Assembly: GCF_900107795.1 (NCBI RefSeq)
Contig: NZ_FNRL01000026.1
Span: forward strand, 36,641 to 100,640
Length of the DNA: 64,000 bases
Reading direction: 5' to 3'
Origin: Chitinophaga terrae (ex Kim and Jung 2007)
GTDB taxonomy: Bacteria; Bacteroidota; Bacteroidia; Chitinophagales; Chitinophagaceae
The position numbers and the translations under genes are program-made. A model generated the notes under the pieces. That model ran no database searches, was not told the DNA's origin, and was given only the letters and a program-made list of their open reading frames with translations. Below, one piece after another: positions 8,816 through 17,291 of the stretch (position 1 is its first letter; each line of letters starts with the position of its first letter).

Positions 8816-11800
8816 CTACACAATGGTTTGCTGCTCCCTGAATTCGCTGGGCGAGCAGTGGTATAATTTTTTGAATTCCCTGAAGAAATAGGATTGGTTA
8901 TTGAACCCTGTTCTATAAAAAATTTCTGCTACTGTAAGCTGGGTTTTGACGAGCAGGATAGCCGCCTGCTGCAACCTTACATACCTTATAAATTCGTTGG
9001 GCGTCATGTTGGAAAGTGTTTTCAGTTTCCTGTACAGCTGCATCCTGCTCAGCAGAAAATGTTTCTCCAGCATTTCGGCATTCAACTCCTCTTCGTCCAT
9101 ATGTTGCTCTATAAATGCTACCAGTTCCTGCAGGAATTGTTTGTCTTTATCTTCAACCTCCGACTCTCCTAACTGGGCCAATGGAGTTTGGGTTTTAAAG
9201 ATATCGTGTAAGCGCTGCCGGTATTCGAGCAGTTTTCGTACCCGTACCAGCAAATGGGCTGCATAAAATGGTTTGGGCAGGTAGGCATCTGCTCCCGCCT
9301 CATATCCCTCCGTCTGCTGGTCGATAGTGCCGCGGGCAGAGAGAATAATAAAAGGAATATGACAGGAAGCCGGCGCTTCTTTTATTTTATTGCAAAGCTC
9401 CAACCCGTTCATGTCAGGCATCATGATATCGCTGATGATGAGATCCGGCATGGTTTGCCTGATAAATTCCAGGGCCTGGGCCCCGTTCTCTGCTTCATAT
9501 ATAATATAATAAGGCGCCAGCAACTCTTTCAGCAACTGCCTGATCGCTGCTTCATCTTCTACCAGCAATATGCTTTTCTTGTCCGACTGCTGCGCACTCC
9601 GGATAATAGCCAGTTTATTAGGGTCCAGTTCCGGACGGGAATCTGTTCCCAGGTCGGCCACGATAGATTTGAGCAGATAAGACGGGGTGGTACGCTCAAC
9701 TGTTTGCCCTACCTGGGCAGGTAAAGGCAGGCTTACATGGAATGCGATACCGCCATCTTCGTTGCGGGCAAAGATGTTGCCTTTGAGCAGCAGCACCAGC
9801 TGCTGGGTAAATGCCAGTCCTATACCCGTTCCCGTATATTCCTGCGTGTGTTCGCCCGCTGTAAAGAACCGGGTAAAGATGCCCTCCAGCTGAGCGTCCG
9901 ACAACTGGCTACCGCTGTTATACACGTAAATTTCCAGGGCATTGTTTTTCACCCCGGCATTAAAAACTATGCGCTCTCCTTTTTTGGTGTACTTGCAGGC
10001 GTTGCTAAGGAGATTAAAAAGGATCTTCTCCAACTTATCTTTATCCATGCCTGCAACCATACCGGGAGCAATGTTTATTTCCCAATGCAACTGTTGTTTT
10101 TTGCCTAACGGCTGAAACAAGGCTACAATATTTTCTACCAGGTCAGAAATATTGAAAGTGGTATAATAGGTTTTCATGTAGCCTGCTTCCGCTCTCCTGA
10201 ATTCCAGCAGTTGCTGTACCAGGTATGTTAAACGTGAGGCCTGCTGGTGAACCAGCGCCATATTGTGAGCGTCAGTGGGGTTTTCCCTGCTCCTTTCGGC
10301 AGCGCCAACTATCAGCGTGAGCGGAGTTTGCAGCTCGTGTGCGATGTTGGTGAAGAAATGCAGTTGCGTGGCATGTACCTCTTCTTCCTTCTTGCGAAGC
10401 AGGTGTTCCATTTCCAGCTGGTGTTTCATCTCCATCTTATTCTTCCTGTAAAACCAGAAAGCCGTTCCTATGGCTGCCATCAGTACAAAGTACAGCACAA
10501 ACGCAGGCCAGGTTAACCAGAAGAATTGTTCTACGGTGATATGCACCAATGTGCCGGGAACGGTCCACTCTCCTTCTCCATTGCTCCATTTAACTTTGAG
10601 AACGTAATTGCCCGGGGGCAGGTTGCCATAGGCTACCTTACCTGTACCGCCGGAGTATTGCCACGACTGGTCAAAACCTTCCAACTGCCAGGCATACTCG
10701 CATTTTTCTGCCTGCAAAAAGCTCAATGCCCTTGCCTGCAATTCAAAAAAGTTATCGCGGCGCGACAACGTATAGGCAACTGCAGGATCTTGTCCTGGTT
10801 TCAATACCCACAAACCATTTTCTGTTCCTTTGCCCGCCAGTTGTAAACTTGTGACCAGCAGGTTCGGATACCAGCGCCGTTGCCGGATATTATCTGAATG
10901 GAAATAATTGAAACCGTAAATTCCGCCAAAGTACAACCGCCCTTCTTCATCCTTCCAGGCGGCGCCATCACTGAACTCATTGCTTTGCAAACCATCTGTT
11001 TCCTGGAAGTGCGCAATCTCGCCGGTAGCAGGGTCTATTCTTGCCAGTCCCTTGTTCGTGCTGGCCCAAACCTGGCCTTTGTCATCTTCCGTGATAGCAT
11101 GAATAGTATTATTGGGCAACCCATTACCTGTATTGAAACGGGTAAACACCGGCTGCAAGCCTTTCAGTGAAGATTCCTGGATATAGTTAAGTCCATAACT
11201 GGTGCCTACCCATAAACGGCGCTGGCTGTCTTTGTATACGGCTAATACATCATTGTGCGACAAACTGCCTTCATACCCGAAAGCTTTAAAGAAGGTGAAC
11301 TGTTGGGTACCCTTGTTAAAGTAATTGAGCCCTCCATACCGGCATCCCACCCATAAACCATTGTTGCTGGCCAAGGTGAGCGAGTAGATAATATCATTGG
11401 AAGGTCCCTGGCCGGTACCCTTATAGGTGTATTGTTGGAAGTCCGTCACTTTTAAACCCTTTGCTGTTCTCTGCATCTGCAGGTGAATGAGGCCGTAGCC
11501 GCTGGTGCCCAGCCATAGCGAGTTATCAGGGTCTTTCACGATCACGTATACAGAGCCAAACGCAGGCAAACCGGCGCTGCCCTCTACCTGGGCCCATTTC
11601 AGGAAACGCCGGGAAAGCTGGTCGTATACGGTCAGGCCCTTCCCATCTGTTCCTATATATATGAGGCTATCCGCTCCTTTGCATAATGCGAAAACCGCAT
11701 TGTTGTCCAGTTCTTCTGTAAAGAGTTGTTGTTTATCGACCTGCAATGTTCCGTTGACCTGTGGAATGCTGATAATGCCGCTTCCTTTGGTACCCACCCA

Positions 11801-12874
11801 GAGGTTGTTGCCATTGCTTACAAAAGCTCTAACCGGTTTGCTGTATGCGGGTCCGCCTGTTGCCCTGGTTACGCCGCCGAAGTAGCCCATTGGTGGGGCT
11901 ATTTTCATGATCCCATTGCCGTCGGTGCCGCACCATAGAATTTCCTCGGTTCCGGTTGCCCAGGAAGTGATCCGGATATCCTTCAACCTGTATTGGATTT
12001 CCTGCATGAATTGGTCTGCCGGTTGAAGGTCGTTATCGTATACCCCGAAGCCCTGGGTACTCCAGGCAAAAAGGTAATGGGATTTGTAATAAATAAGGGC
12101 GTTGACGGCATGGGGCAGTTGTCCGCGTTGCTGTACCACCAGGGTACGTGGGTCCACCACCATCAGTTGGCGGGCATTGGTTACGAAAAACACCCTGCCA
12201 TCGGGCACAAATAACGACTGCACATCGGGATGCCGCTGTACCAGGCGCCAGGTAGCGTTCTGTTGTTCGTATACTTCCAGCCCAGCATCTCCGCGCAGGA
12301 CCCATAGCCTGTTGCCGCCATCGAACACTGCTTTAACCACCCGGTTATTGCTGCGGGGCCAGGAGTTGACAATAAAAGAGTCTTTTTCTGCATTATATTG
12401 AGTAAGCCCCGACTGCTGGTTCAGGCAGAAGAGCTGCCCGGAAGTATCCGTGAGTAACAGGAAATCACGCTCGCTGACCCTTCCGCTTCCCTGGCGGCTA
12501 TAGAAGTAGTTAAAGCATTTACCTGACCGTTTATCGTATTGCGAAACGCCTTCAATGGTACTTAGCCATATCCTGCCTTTACCGTCTTCTGTTACCTGCA
12601 TCACTACGTTGTTCCCGATGCTTTGGCCGGGGTTTTCCTTGTTGTAGTTGAAAACCCTGAATGCGTTGCCATCGTACATGTTCAGCCCATCCCAGGTAGC
12701 GACCCAGAGCAGCTGGTCGCTGTCTACATACAACGAATTAACGGCGCTGTTAGACAAACCATTCCTGTTGTCCAGTTGCCATATATTATAAGGAAGAGGA
12801 TCGCTGGCATATAACGCTGGCACGGTAAAAAGAATACAACACGATAATAGGCAGTGGAACAACCATCTTTTCAT
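8816..12874 (-). CDS. Hybrid two-component system sensor/regulator (HTCS)
   Basis: The 1352-residue single-chain sensor and activator starts with signal peptide MKRWLFHCLLSCCILFTVPA. About 700 residues of periplasmic propeller repeats follow (patterns such as LLWVATWDGLNMYD and WVGTSYGLNYI), then a Y_Y_Y domain and a membrane segment near 785-808 (FVLYFVLMAAIGTAFWF). The histidine kinase domain has the phospho-His in NIAHELQTPLTLI, followed by an ATPase domain with GTGIGLAF. A receiver (about 1098-1218) has phospho-acceptor Asp in LIISDIMMPDMNG, and a C-terminal AraC-type helix-turn-helix ends the protein. Such proteins sense an oligosaccharide in the periplasm and activate the adjacent sus genes. 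The susC of locus 1 lies 204 bases downstream on the same strand. Confidence 0.95.
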   Translation of the reverse strand: MKRWLFHCLLSCCILFTVPALYASDPLPYNIWQLDNRNGLSNSAVNSLYVDSDQLLWVATWDGLNMYDGNAFRVFNYNKENPGQSIGNNVVMQVTEDGKGRIWLSTIEGVSQYDKRSGKCFNYFYSRQGSGRVSERDFLLLTDTSGQLFCLNQQSGLTQYNAEKDSFIVNSWPRSNNRVVKAVFDGGNRLWVLRGDAGLEVYEQQNATWRLVQRHPDVQSLFVPDGRVFFVTNARQLMVVDPRTLVVQQRGQLPHAVNALIYYKSHYLFAWSTQGFGVYDNDLQPADQFMQEIQYRLKDIRITSWATGTEEILWCGTDGNGIMKIAPPMGYFGGVTRATGGPAYSKPVRAFVSNGNNLWVGTKGSGIISIPQVNGTLQVDKQQLFTEELDNNAVFALCKGADSLIYIGTDGKGLTVYDQLSRRFLKWAQVEGSAGLPAFGSVYVIVKDPDNSLWLGTSGYGLIHLQMQRTAKGLKVTDFQQYTYKGTGQGPSNDIIYSLTLASNNGLWVGCRYGGLNYFNKGTQQFTFFKAFGYEGSLSHNDVLAVYKDSQRRLWVGTSYGLNYIQESSLKGLQPVFTRFNTGNGLPNNTIHAITEDDKGQVWASTNKGLARIDPATGEIAHFQETDGLQSNEFSDGAAWKDEEGRLYFGGIYGFNYFHSDNIRQRRWYPNLLVTSLQLAGKGTENGLWVLKPGQDPAVAYTLSRRDNFFELQARALSFLQAEKCEYAWQLEGFDQSWQYSGGTGKVAYGNLPPGNYVLKVKWSNGEGEWTVPGTLVHITVEQFFWLTWPAFVLYFVLMAAIGTAFWFYRKNKMEMKHQLEMEHLLRKKEEEVHATQLHFFTNIAHELQTPLTLIVGAAERSRENPTDAHNMALVHQQASRLTYLVQQLLEFRRAEAGYMKTYYTTFNISDLVENIVALFQPLGKKQQLHWEINIAPGMVAGMDKDKLEKILFNLLSNACKYTKKGERIVFNAGVKNNALEIYVYNSGSQLSDAQLEGIFTRFFTAGEHTQEYTGTGIGLAFTQQLVLLLKGNIFARNEDGGIAFHVSLPLPAQVGQTVERTTPSYLLKSIVADLGTDSRPELDPNKLAIIRSAQQSDKKSILLVEDEAAIRQLLKELLAPYYIIYEAENGAQALEFIRQTMPDLIISDIMMPDMNGLELCNKIKEAPASCHIPFIILSARGTIDQQTEGYEAGADAYLPKPFYAAHLLVRVRKLLEYRQRLHDIFKTQTPLAQLGESEVEDKDKQFLQELVAFIEQHMDEEELNAEMLEKHFLLSRMQLYRKLKTLSNMTPNEFIRYVRLQQAAILLVKTQLTVAEIFYRTGFNNQSYFFREFKKLYHCSPSEFREQQTIV

Positions 12875-13104
12875 AACGGGCCTGATTAGCTTCGAAAGTT
12901 ACTAAATTTCCCATTTCAGGCCGCAGGCTGATATTTGCGCGGTTGTGTCAACAAAACGGGGATTCGCGGGTTATTAATAGTGGTAAAGGGATCCGGCGCC
13001 TGGGATGGAAGAGTGAAGATGGTTGAGCGGAACTTATCGTGCGTTGCAATAAGCAATAATTTGACGTTTCAAATAAAAGTCAGTTGTTTAGTTGATGGTT
13101 TAAG

Positions 13105-13132
13105 AAAGCCGGCTGGTATTCCATCCGGCTTT
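13105..13132. terminator. Hairpin terminator between the CBM6-like gene and the HTCS gene
   Basis: AAAGCCGGCTGG, loop TATT, then CCATCCGGCTTT form a stem with one mismatch. It lies between two minus-strand genes and directly after the stop of a short reading-frame remnant. It can serve either direction, since each flank is only weakly T-rich. Confidence 0.5.
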
Positions 13133-13145
13133 TCTGTTGCTTCGA

Positions 13146-13280
13146 TCAGATGTTTTCCAGGAATTTTGCCAGCAACTGGCTATAGGCATCCTGTATGGGC
13201 AGTTCTTCGTCTTTGAATATATACCGTCTTTCTACCGGCTGCGGATACCGCAAAAAATAATTGCTTCCATTTAAACCGGG
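13146..13280 (-). pseudogene. Possible C-terminal remnant of a lost gene
   Basis: The 12875-13292 gap has no intact gene. On the minus strand one frame encodes 44 residues, ending in the stretch RRYIFKDEELPIQDAYSQL then LAKFLENI and a stop. The composition looks like a real protein tail. The stop is followed 14 bases later by a terminator-like hairpin, as at the end of a gene. The frame is closed by a stop upstream at about 13282 and has no ATG. It may be a gene remnant or chance; I cannot name the family. Nothing else is evident in this gap except the upstream region of the HTCS gene. Confidence 0.25.
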
Positions 13281-13292
13281 TTAACGATTTTA

Positions 13293-13697
13293 CTAATAAT
13301 TAAAAATGAATCCGAAAGAAGTAATGCTGAATGGGTTGGCGCCCTTTGCCACAATGTAGAGATCATGTACGCCTTCGGCGTGCCGGAGATTACCGGTCAG
13401 TTTCAGCGCATATGTGCTATCACCGGTGTAAGGTACTGCCAACGTTCCTATGATCTTGCCTTTGGGCTTGTCTATCCTGAATTCGATCCTGGATTTGCCA
13501 TTTTTATGCTCAGAAGCCACTTCCACACGGAACCCTATCTCCCCCATACTCAGGTTTACCTGGGCAAATGCCAGATAGCTGCCCTCCTTCATCCGGAACT
13601 CGGTAGACCTGTCTCCTTTTTTTGCTGACGGCGCAGTTGTTTGCCCAATAACGGGCAAGGGCAAAAACACTAACACCAGCATAAAAAGCAGCCTCAT
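13293..13697 (-). CDS. Secreted single-domain CBM6-like protein
   Basis: The 134-residue protein begins MRLLFMLVLVFLPLPVIGQ, a signal peptide. The rest resembles a family 6 carbohydrate-binding module: MKEGSYLAFAQVNL, then VEVASEHKNGKSRIEFRID, then IIGTLAVPYTG and HDLYIVAKGANPFSI match the order of core strands in CBM6. The usual first strand with an Ala-Glu pair seems absent, so the module is short or diverged. No enzyme is fused to it. It follows the terminator of the GH76 operon, so it probably has its own transcript. It may bind mannan or another wall glycan at the cell surface; this is inferred from its position. Confidence 0.65.
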   Translation of the reverse strand: MRLLFMLVLVFLPLPVIGQTTAPSAKKGDRSTEFRMKEGSYLAFAQVNLSMGEIGFRVEVASEHKNGKSRIEFRIDKPKGKIIGTLAVPYTGDSTYALKLTGNLRHAEGVHDLYIVAKGANPFSITSFGFIFNY

Positions 13698-13820
13698 AGG
13701 ATAGGGTAATACGGTTCTCCCGGGTATTCAAGTTATATAATAATCGTATAAAATTAACAAATTTTATAATATCAAAATCACCCTTTAAAGTATCGTTAAA
13801 CTTTGTATGCCAGAAATATA

Positions 13821-13877
13821 AAAAGGAAGGAAACAAAAGGCGAGTTAAATGATCTCATCTTTTGTTTCCTTCCTTTT
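13821..13877 (-). terminator. Strong hairpin terminator of the GH76 operon (locus 2)
   Basis: A perfect 19-bp inverted repeat (AAAAGGAAGGAAACAAAAG at 13821-13839, complement at 13859-13877) surrounds a 19-base loop. The 5' side on the plus strand is A-rich, so the minus-strand transcript of the GH76 operon ends in a T-rich stem. It lies 28 bases past the last GH76 stop. Confidence 0.75.
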
Positions 13878-13905
13878 AAAATCTTTATACCCTGGCGGGG
13901 AACAT

Positions 13906-14979
13906 TTACTGCATGGCTGCCAAACGGGAATATATCTCTATCATGCCTGCCTGCCCAAGCAATTCCTTTTCCGGCCTGTTGCCTACCATATTGGTGCTGC
14001 GGTCCCTTTCCTTCTCCCAAACTTCATTAGCATATTCCTGCATGGCACGGATATACTTTTTGTTCCTGTCTGTTCTGTAAAGTTCTTCGTAGCCCCGTAA
14101 CAGTACGGCATTGAACCAGTAGGATGACTTAAACCAGCCCCGATGATAGAATTCTTTATAACTGCTTTCCGCTATTTGCTGCGCAGTTTTAAGATACTGT
14201 GTATTCCCTGTCAGATGGTACAACTTAACGCTTGCTTCCAGCATGGTTCCGCTGTTATAAGTATAAACGGCAGAATCGATCCTGTTATGCTCCTCCGGTT
14301 TCAGCGCATCCCAGTAAATACCATCGTCGCGGCGCAGGTAGCGGTTAACCCAGTTGTAAAGCAACAACGCGGTATCCAGGTAGCTTTTCTGACGGGTAAC
14401 CTGGTACAACTGCAGGGCCAGTAAGGCTGCCGGACCATTGGAACAGGTGTTCTTGGTAGTTTTATCGCCTTCTTTCCAGTAGATGCCTCCTCCCGTTACG
14501 GTATCGTAGCCTGTCATCACAAACCTGTAGATCTCAGCTCCTTTGTTCAGGTACCATTGTTTACCGGTACGGGTGTAAGCATCCAGGAAGGCAATTCCTA
14601 TCCATTGGTTGTCGTCATAATACCTGTCTTCCCGCCGCTCTTTCACCACGTAGGAAGCATACCCCGGGCCCGGAGGCAAGGGGTCGTAGTACTGGTTGAT
14701 GGCGGCCACCACAGGTTTCATATAGTCCTGCCCGTGACTTATCCTTTCCAGTTCATTGCTGGCCTGTACCATCCCGCAAAGTCCCCACAGGTAGGTATGG
14801 GGATTAGGATTGGCGGCCTTATCGCTGGTCTGCAGGTACAGGCCAGTTCCGGGTTCGTAGAGGTATTTATTCACCGAACGCTGGATCAGCAACGCTTTTT
14901 CCTTGTTTGATTGCGCCTGCAATACGTTTGCCAGCAATGAACTGACCAGCACCACAACCGTCATGCTTCTGCCCAACAT
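13906..14979 (-). CDS. GH76 endo-alpha-1,6-mannanase, secreted
   Basis: The roughly 357-residue protein has a signal peptide (MLGRSMTVVVLVSSLLANVLQAQ). The GH76 family acts on the alpha-1,6-mannan backbone of yeast-type mannan. The family hallmark of paired aspartates is visible in RYYDDNQWIGIAF. Other conserved stretches are the alpha/alpha-barrel helices with TYLWGLCGMVQA, GGGIYWKEGD and YTYNSGTMLEAS. A GTG at 14982 could also start it, but ATG at 14979 is preferred. It begins 5 bases after the stop of another GH76 gene. It lacks the lipobox of that neighbour, so it is likely periplasmic or released, while the neighbour is membrane-anchored. Confidence 0.9.
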   Translation of the reverse strand: MLGRSMTVVVLVSSLLANVLQAQSNKEKALLIQRSVNKYLYEPGTGLYLQTSDKAANPNPHTYLWGLCGMVQASNELERISHGQDYMKPVVAAINQYYDPLPPGPGYASYVVKERREDRYYDDNQWIGIAFLDAYTRTGKQWYLNKGAEIYRFVMTGYDTVTGGGIYWKEGDKTTKNTCSNGPAALLALQLYQVTRQKSYLDTALLLYNWVNRYLRRDDGIYWDALKPEEHNRIDSAVYTYNSGTMLEASVKLYHLTGNTQYLKTAQQIAESSYKEFYHRGWFKSSYWFNAVLLRGYEELYRTDRNKKYIRAMQEYANEVWEKERDRSTNMVGNRPEKELLGQAGMIEIYSRLAAMQ

Positions 14980-14984
14980 CACAA

Positions 14985-16130
14985 TTACTTGATTAATCCC
15001 ATTTGTTTCAGGTGATACGCGGCGTCTATTACCATTTCACCACTGAGTTGTTCGGTAAGATCGCTGTTGGCAGCTATGGTCGTCCAGTTCTTATTAAAGA
15101 TCACCTGCGGTTTGGCAGTACCTTTCACCCAAAGCGTTTCTGCATTCAGTTGAAGGAAATTGGCAAACTTGGCAGCATCGGTGCTACTGATACCGCCGTC
15201 GGTGATCAGCAACATCAGGTAACGTACCAGGATGCCTTTAAAAAGACCTCCGTCGCCCGCGCCTTCATCTTTTAAGATGTTGGCATTGGTGAATGTGCCG
15301 CCTAACGCATTGTTGGCGGTTTTAAGCGCATCGTTCAGGTATACCTGCTGGCCTGTAAGTTTATACAACTCTACACCCGCACCAATGAATACACCCTGGT
15401 TATAGGTGAAGTTCCAGTTCTTGGTAACGTTTCCGCTGCCATCCTGGTTAATGCCATCCCAAACCAGGCCGGTTACAGGATCTACCAATGTAGACTTCTG
15501 CCAGTCATAGATCTTCTTTGCCCATGCAATGTCATCGGCATTTTGAGTAACGCCGTACATGCGCGCCGCAATGATGCATGCAGGAGCATTAGCCGGCGTG
15601 TTCTTGTAATTCTTGGATTTATCTTTATTCCAGTGGATACCGCCGCCCCAGACATCATCCCAGCCACCTTTGATATCGTTCCACAACAGCACCGCCACAT
15701 CTTTGTATTTGGTGTCGCCGGTCGCTTCAAAAGCTCTCAGGCAGGCTAAGGTCATCCACTCCATATCATCATAAAAATGATTGATGTAAGTGTTGCCATT
15801 CTTGACTTTCATCCCTGCCAGCAGATCATCCATCCGGGTTTTGATAGCCGGGTCGTTCTTCCGGATATAGGCATCTACCAATACATCCAGCGCGTGTGCA
15901 TTAGGCCAGTAATTGAAGGTAGCGTTGCCGCTGTTGTTGGCATTGAAATACTTGTCCTGGTTCCAGTAGTTATTCAGCAAACCCTGGGTAGCCGAGTCGG
16001 CGATCTGGGGCCAGTTATAAACATACCTTTCCTTGCCGGCGCCCGGGCCCGGGCCATCATCTACAGGTTCTTTCAAACATGCAGTGAAGGCCAGGGGGAG
16101 CAATAATATAGATAAATACTTTGCTTTCAT
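14985..16130 (-). CDS. GH76 endo-alpha-1,6-mannanase, lipoprotein
   Basis: The 381-residue protein begins MKAKYLSILLLPLAFTAC, a lipoprotein signal with Cys 18. A Gly-Pro-rich linker (DDGPGPGAG) probably holds the enzyme away from the membrane. The GH76 catalytic aspartate pair lies in HFYDDMEWMTLACL. Conserved helices with GGGIHWNKDKSKNYKNTPAN and FTYNQGVFIGAG follow. It probably cuts alpha-1,6-mannan at the cell surface, making fragments for the SusC/SusD pair encoded upstream in the same operon. The gap to the SusE-like gene is 8 bases. Confidence 0.92.
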   Translation of the reverse strand: MKAKYLSILLLPLAFTACLKEPVDDGPGPGAGKERYVYNWPQIADSATQGLLNNYWNQDKYFNANNSGNATFNYWPNAHALDVLVDAYIRKNDPAIKTRMDDLLAGMKVKNGNTYINHFYDDMEWMTLACLRAFEATGDTKYKDVAVLLWNDIKGGWDDVWGGGIHWNKDKSKNYKNTPANAPACIIAARMYGVTQNADDIAWAKKIYDWQKSTLVDPVTGLVWDGINQDGSGNVTKNWNFTYNQGVFIGAGVELYKLTGQQVYLNDALKTANNALGGTFTNANILKDEGAGDGGLFKGILVRYLMLLITDGGISSTDAAKFANFLQLNAETLWVKGTAKPQVIFNKNWTTIAANSDLTEQLSGEMVIDAAYHLKQMGLIK

Positions 16131-16138
16131 GATCGTCC

Positions 16139-17272
16139 TTATTTTACAATTACCTCGTGGGTGTAATTTTTATCAGTGTAGAAGTAAAGGTTAATGTCAC
16201 AGTTCTTGTTATCTGCTTCCGCAGCAAACTTGTAACAGTAATTCCACTGATCGTTGTTGGCAATAGGGCGAAGTTCCCAGAAGCTCAGCGGGGTGCTGGA
16301 AGTAGGACGGCTGTTATCTGCGTTGGAGCTGCCGATCCATTCGCTGCCCGCGTTGCCGTCTGCATCTACCGTAGCAATGCGGAATTTATACCGTTCGTCG
16401 CGGCCCCAGCTTTCCTGTTTAAATTCTATAGGCTGGCTCTTGGCGCTCCAGGTGCTATGGCCTGCGTAGTTAATTTCGAACAGGAACTTGTTCAGCGGCG
16501 CGAACCACAGGCCAATGCTGGTGATCTCTGTTACATTGGCTGCGGCGTTGTTAAAGTCTAACCTGATACGGTATACTTTAGTGCCTTTTGTTTGCTCGGA
16601 TTCGCCGGCTTCTTTCACGGCAGTTCCGCTGATCGAGTAAGTAGTTGGCGTACCGGTGTTGCGGTTAGTGAAATGATACTTACCGTTTTTCAGGGAAGTA
16701 TAGATCTCGTAAACGCCCGGAGCGGTAGATTTCATTTTCAGCGCATTGCCCAGCTCGGCGCCTGCTTCGGTAGCCTCGCCGGTCAGGTAAACATCTGTAG
16801 GAATTTCAGCGAAGCCGTTAGGACGCTCTACTTCTATCAGCTTGGATTCAGCGGCTTTCTGGATGTTGTAGCCCTTGGATGCCAGCACTGTCCATTTCAG
16901 TTTGCCTGTTGCCAGGGAAGCGATACCCGCTTTACCGGCAATGCTGTTCAGGTCTTTATGCGATAAGGTCAGTTTATTCTGTACCCCTCCCCCATCGGAT
17001 GCATATTTTGCTACGGGGTTGGAGAAATCGCCGTTTTCCTTATCGAACGCTACTTCATATAATACCAGTGAACCATCTTCGGCGCGGGCCTGGTCCCACT
17101 CAAAACTTACAGTGGCGCTGGTTGTAGGTTGCAGTTTAATATATTTATTGTCCAGCGGCGCGGTGAGTTTAGCTACCGGCTGGATATTAGTGTTCAGTGA
17201 GTAATCATCTTTTTTGCAGCTGAACATCATAATGCTGCATGCTATTAATAACAAATACTTTTGCATGTTCAT
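16139..17272 (-). CDS. SusE-like surface glycan-binding lipoprotein
   Basis: The 377-residue protein has a lipoprotein signal (MNMQKYLLLIACSIMMFSC, Cys 19). The N-terminal SusE-type immunoglobulin-like domain shows APLDNKYIKLQP and SFEWDQARAEDGSLVLYEVAF. Its middle and end are beta-rich repeats (DVYLTGEATEAG, and FRIATVDADGNAGSEWIGSS) like the starch-binding-type modules of SusE/SusF. These proteins bind polysaccharide at the surface and assist SusD. It sits between susD and the GH76 genes with gaps of 19 and 8 bases. The ligand is presumably mannan. Confidence 0.85.
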   Translation of the reverse strand: MNMQKYLLLIACSIMMFSCKKDDYSLNTNIQPVAKLTAPLDNKYIKLQPTTSATVSFEWDQARAEDGSLVLYEVAFDKENGDFSNPVAKYASDGGGVQNKLTLSHKDLNSIAGKAGIASLATGKLKWTVLASKGYNIQKAAESKLIEVERPNGFAEIPTDVYLTGEATEAGAELGNALKMKSTAPGVYEIYTSLKNGKYHFTNRNTGTPTTYSISGTAVKEAGESEQTKGTKVYRIRLDFNNAAANVTEITSIGLWFAPLNKFLFEINYAGHSTWSAKSQPIEFKQESWGRDERYKFRIATVDADGNAGSEWIGSSNADNSRPTSSTPLSFWELRPIANNDQWNYCYKFAAEADNKNCDINLYFYTDKNYTHEVIVK

Positions 17273-17291
17273 TCAGTTTTTGCGTGTGGAA

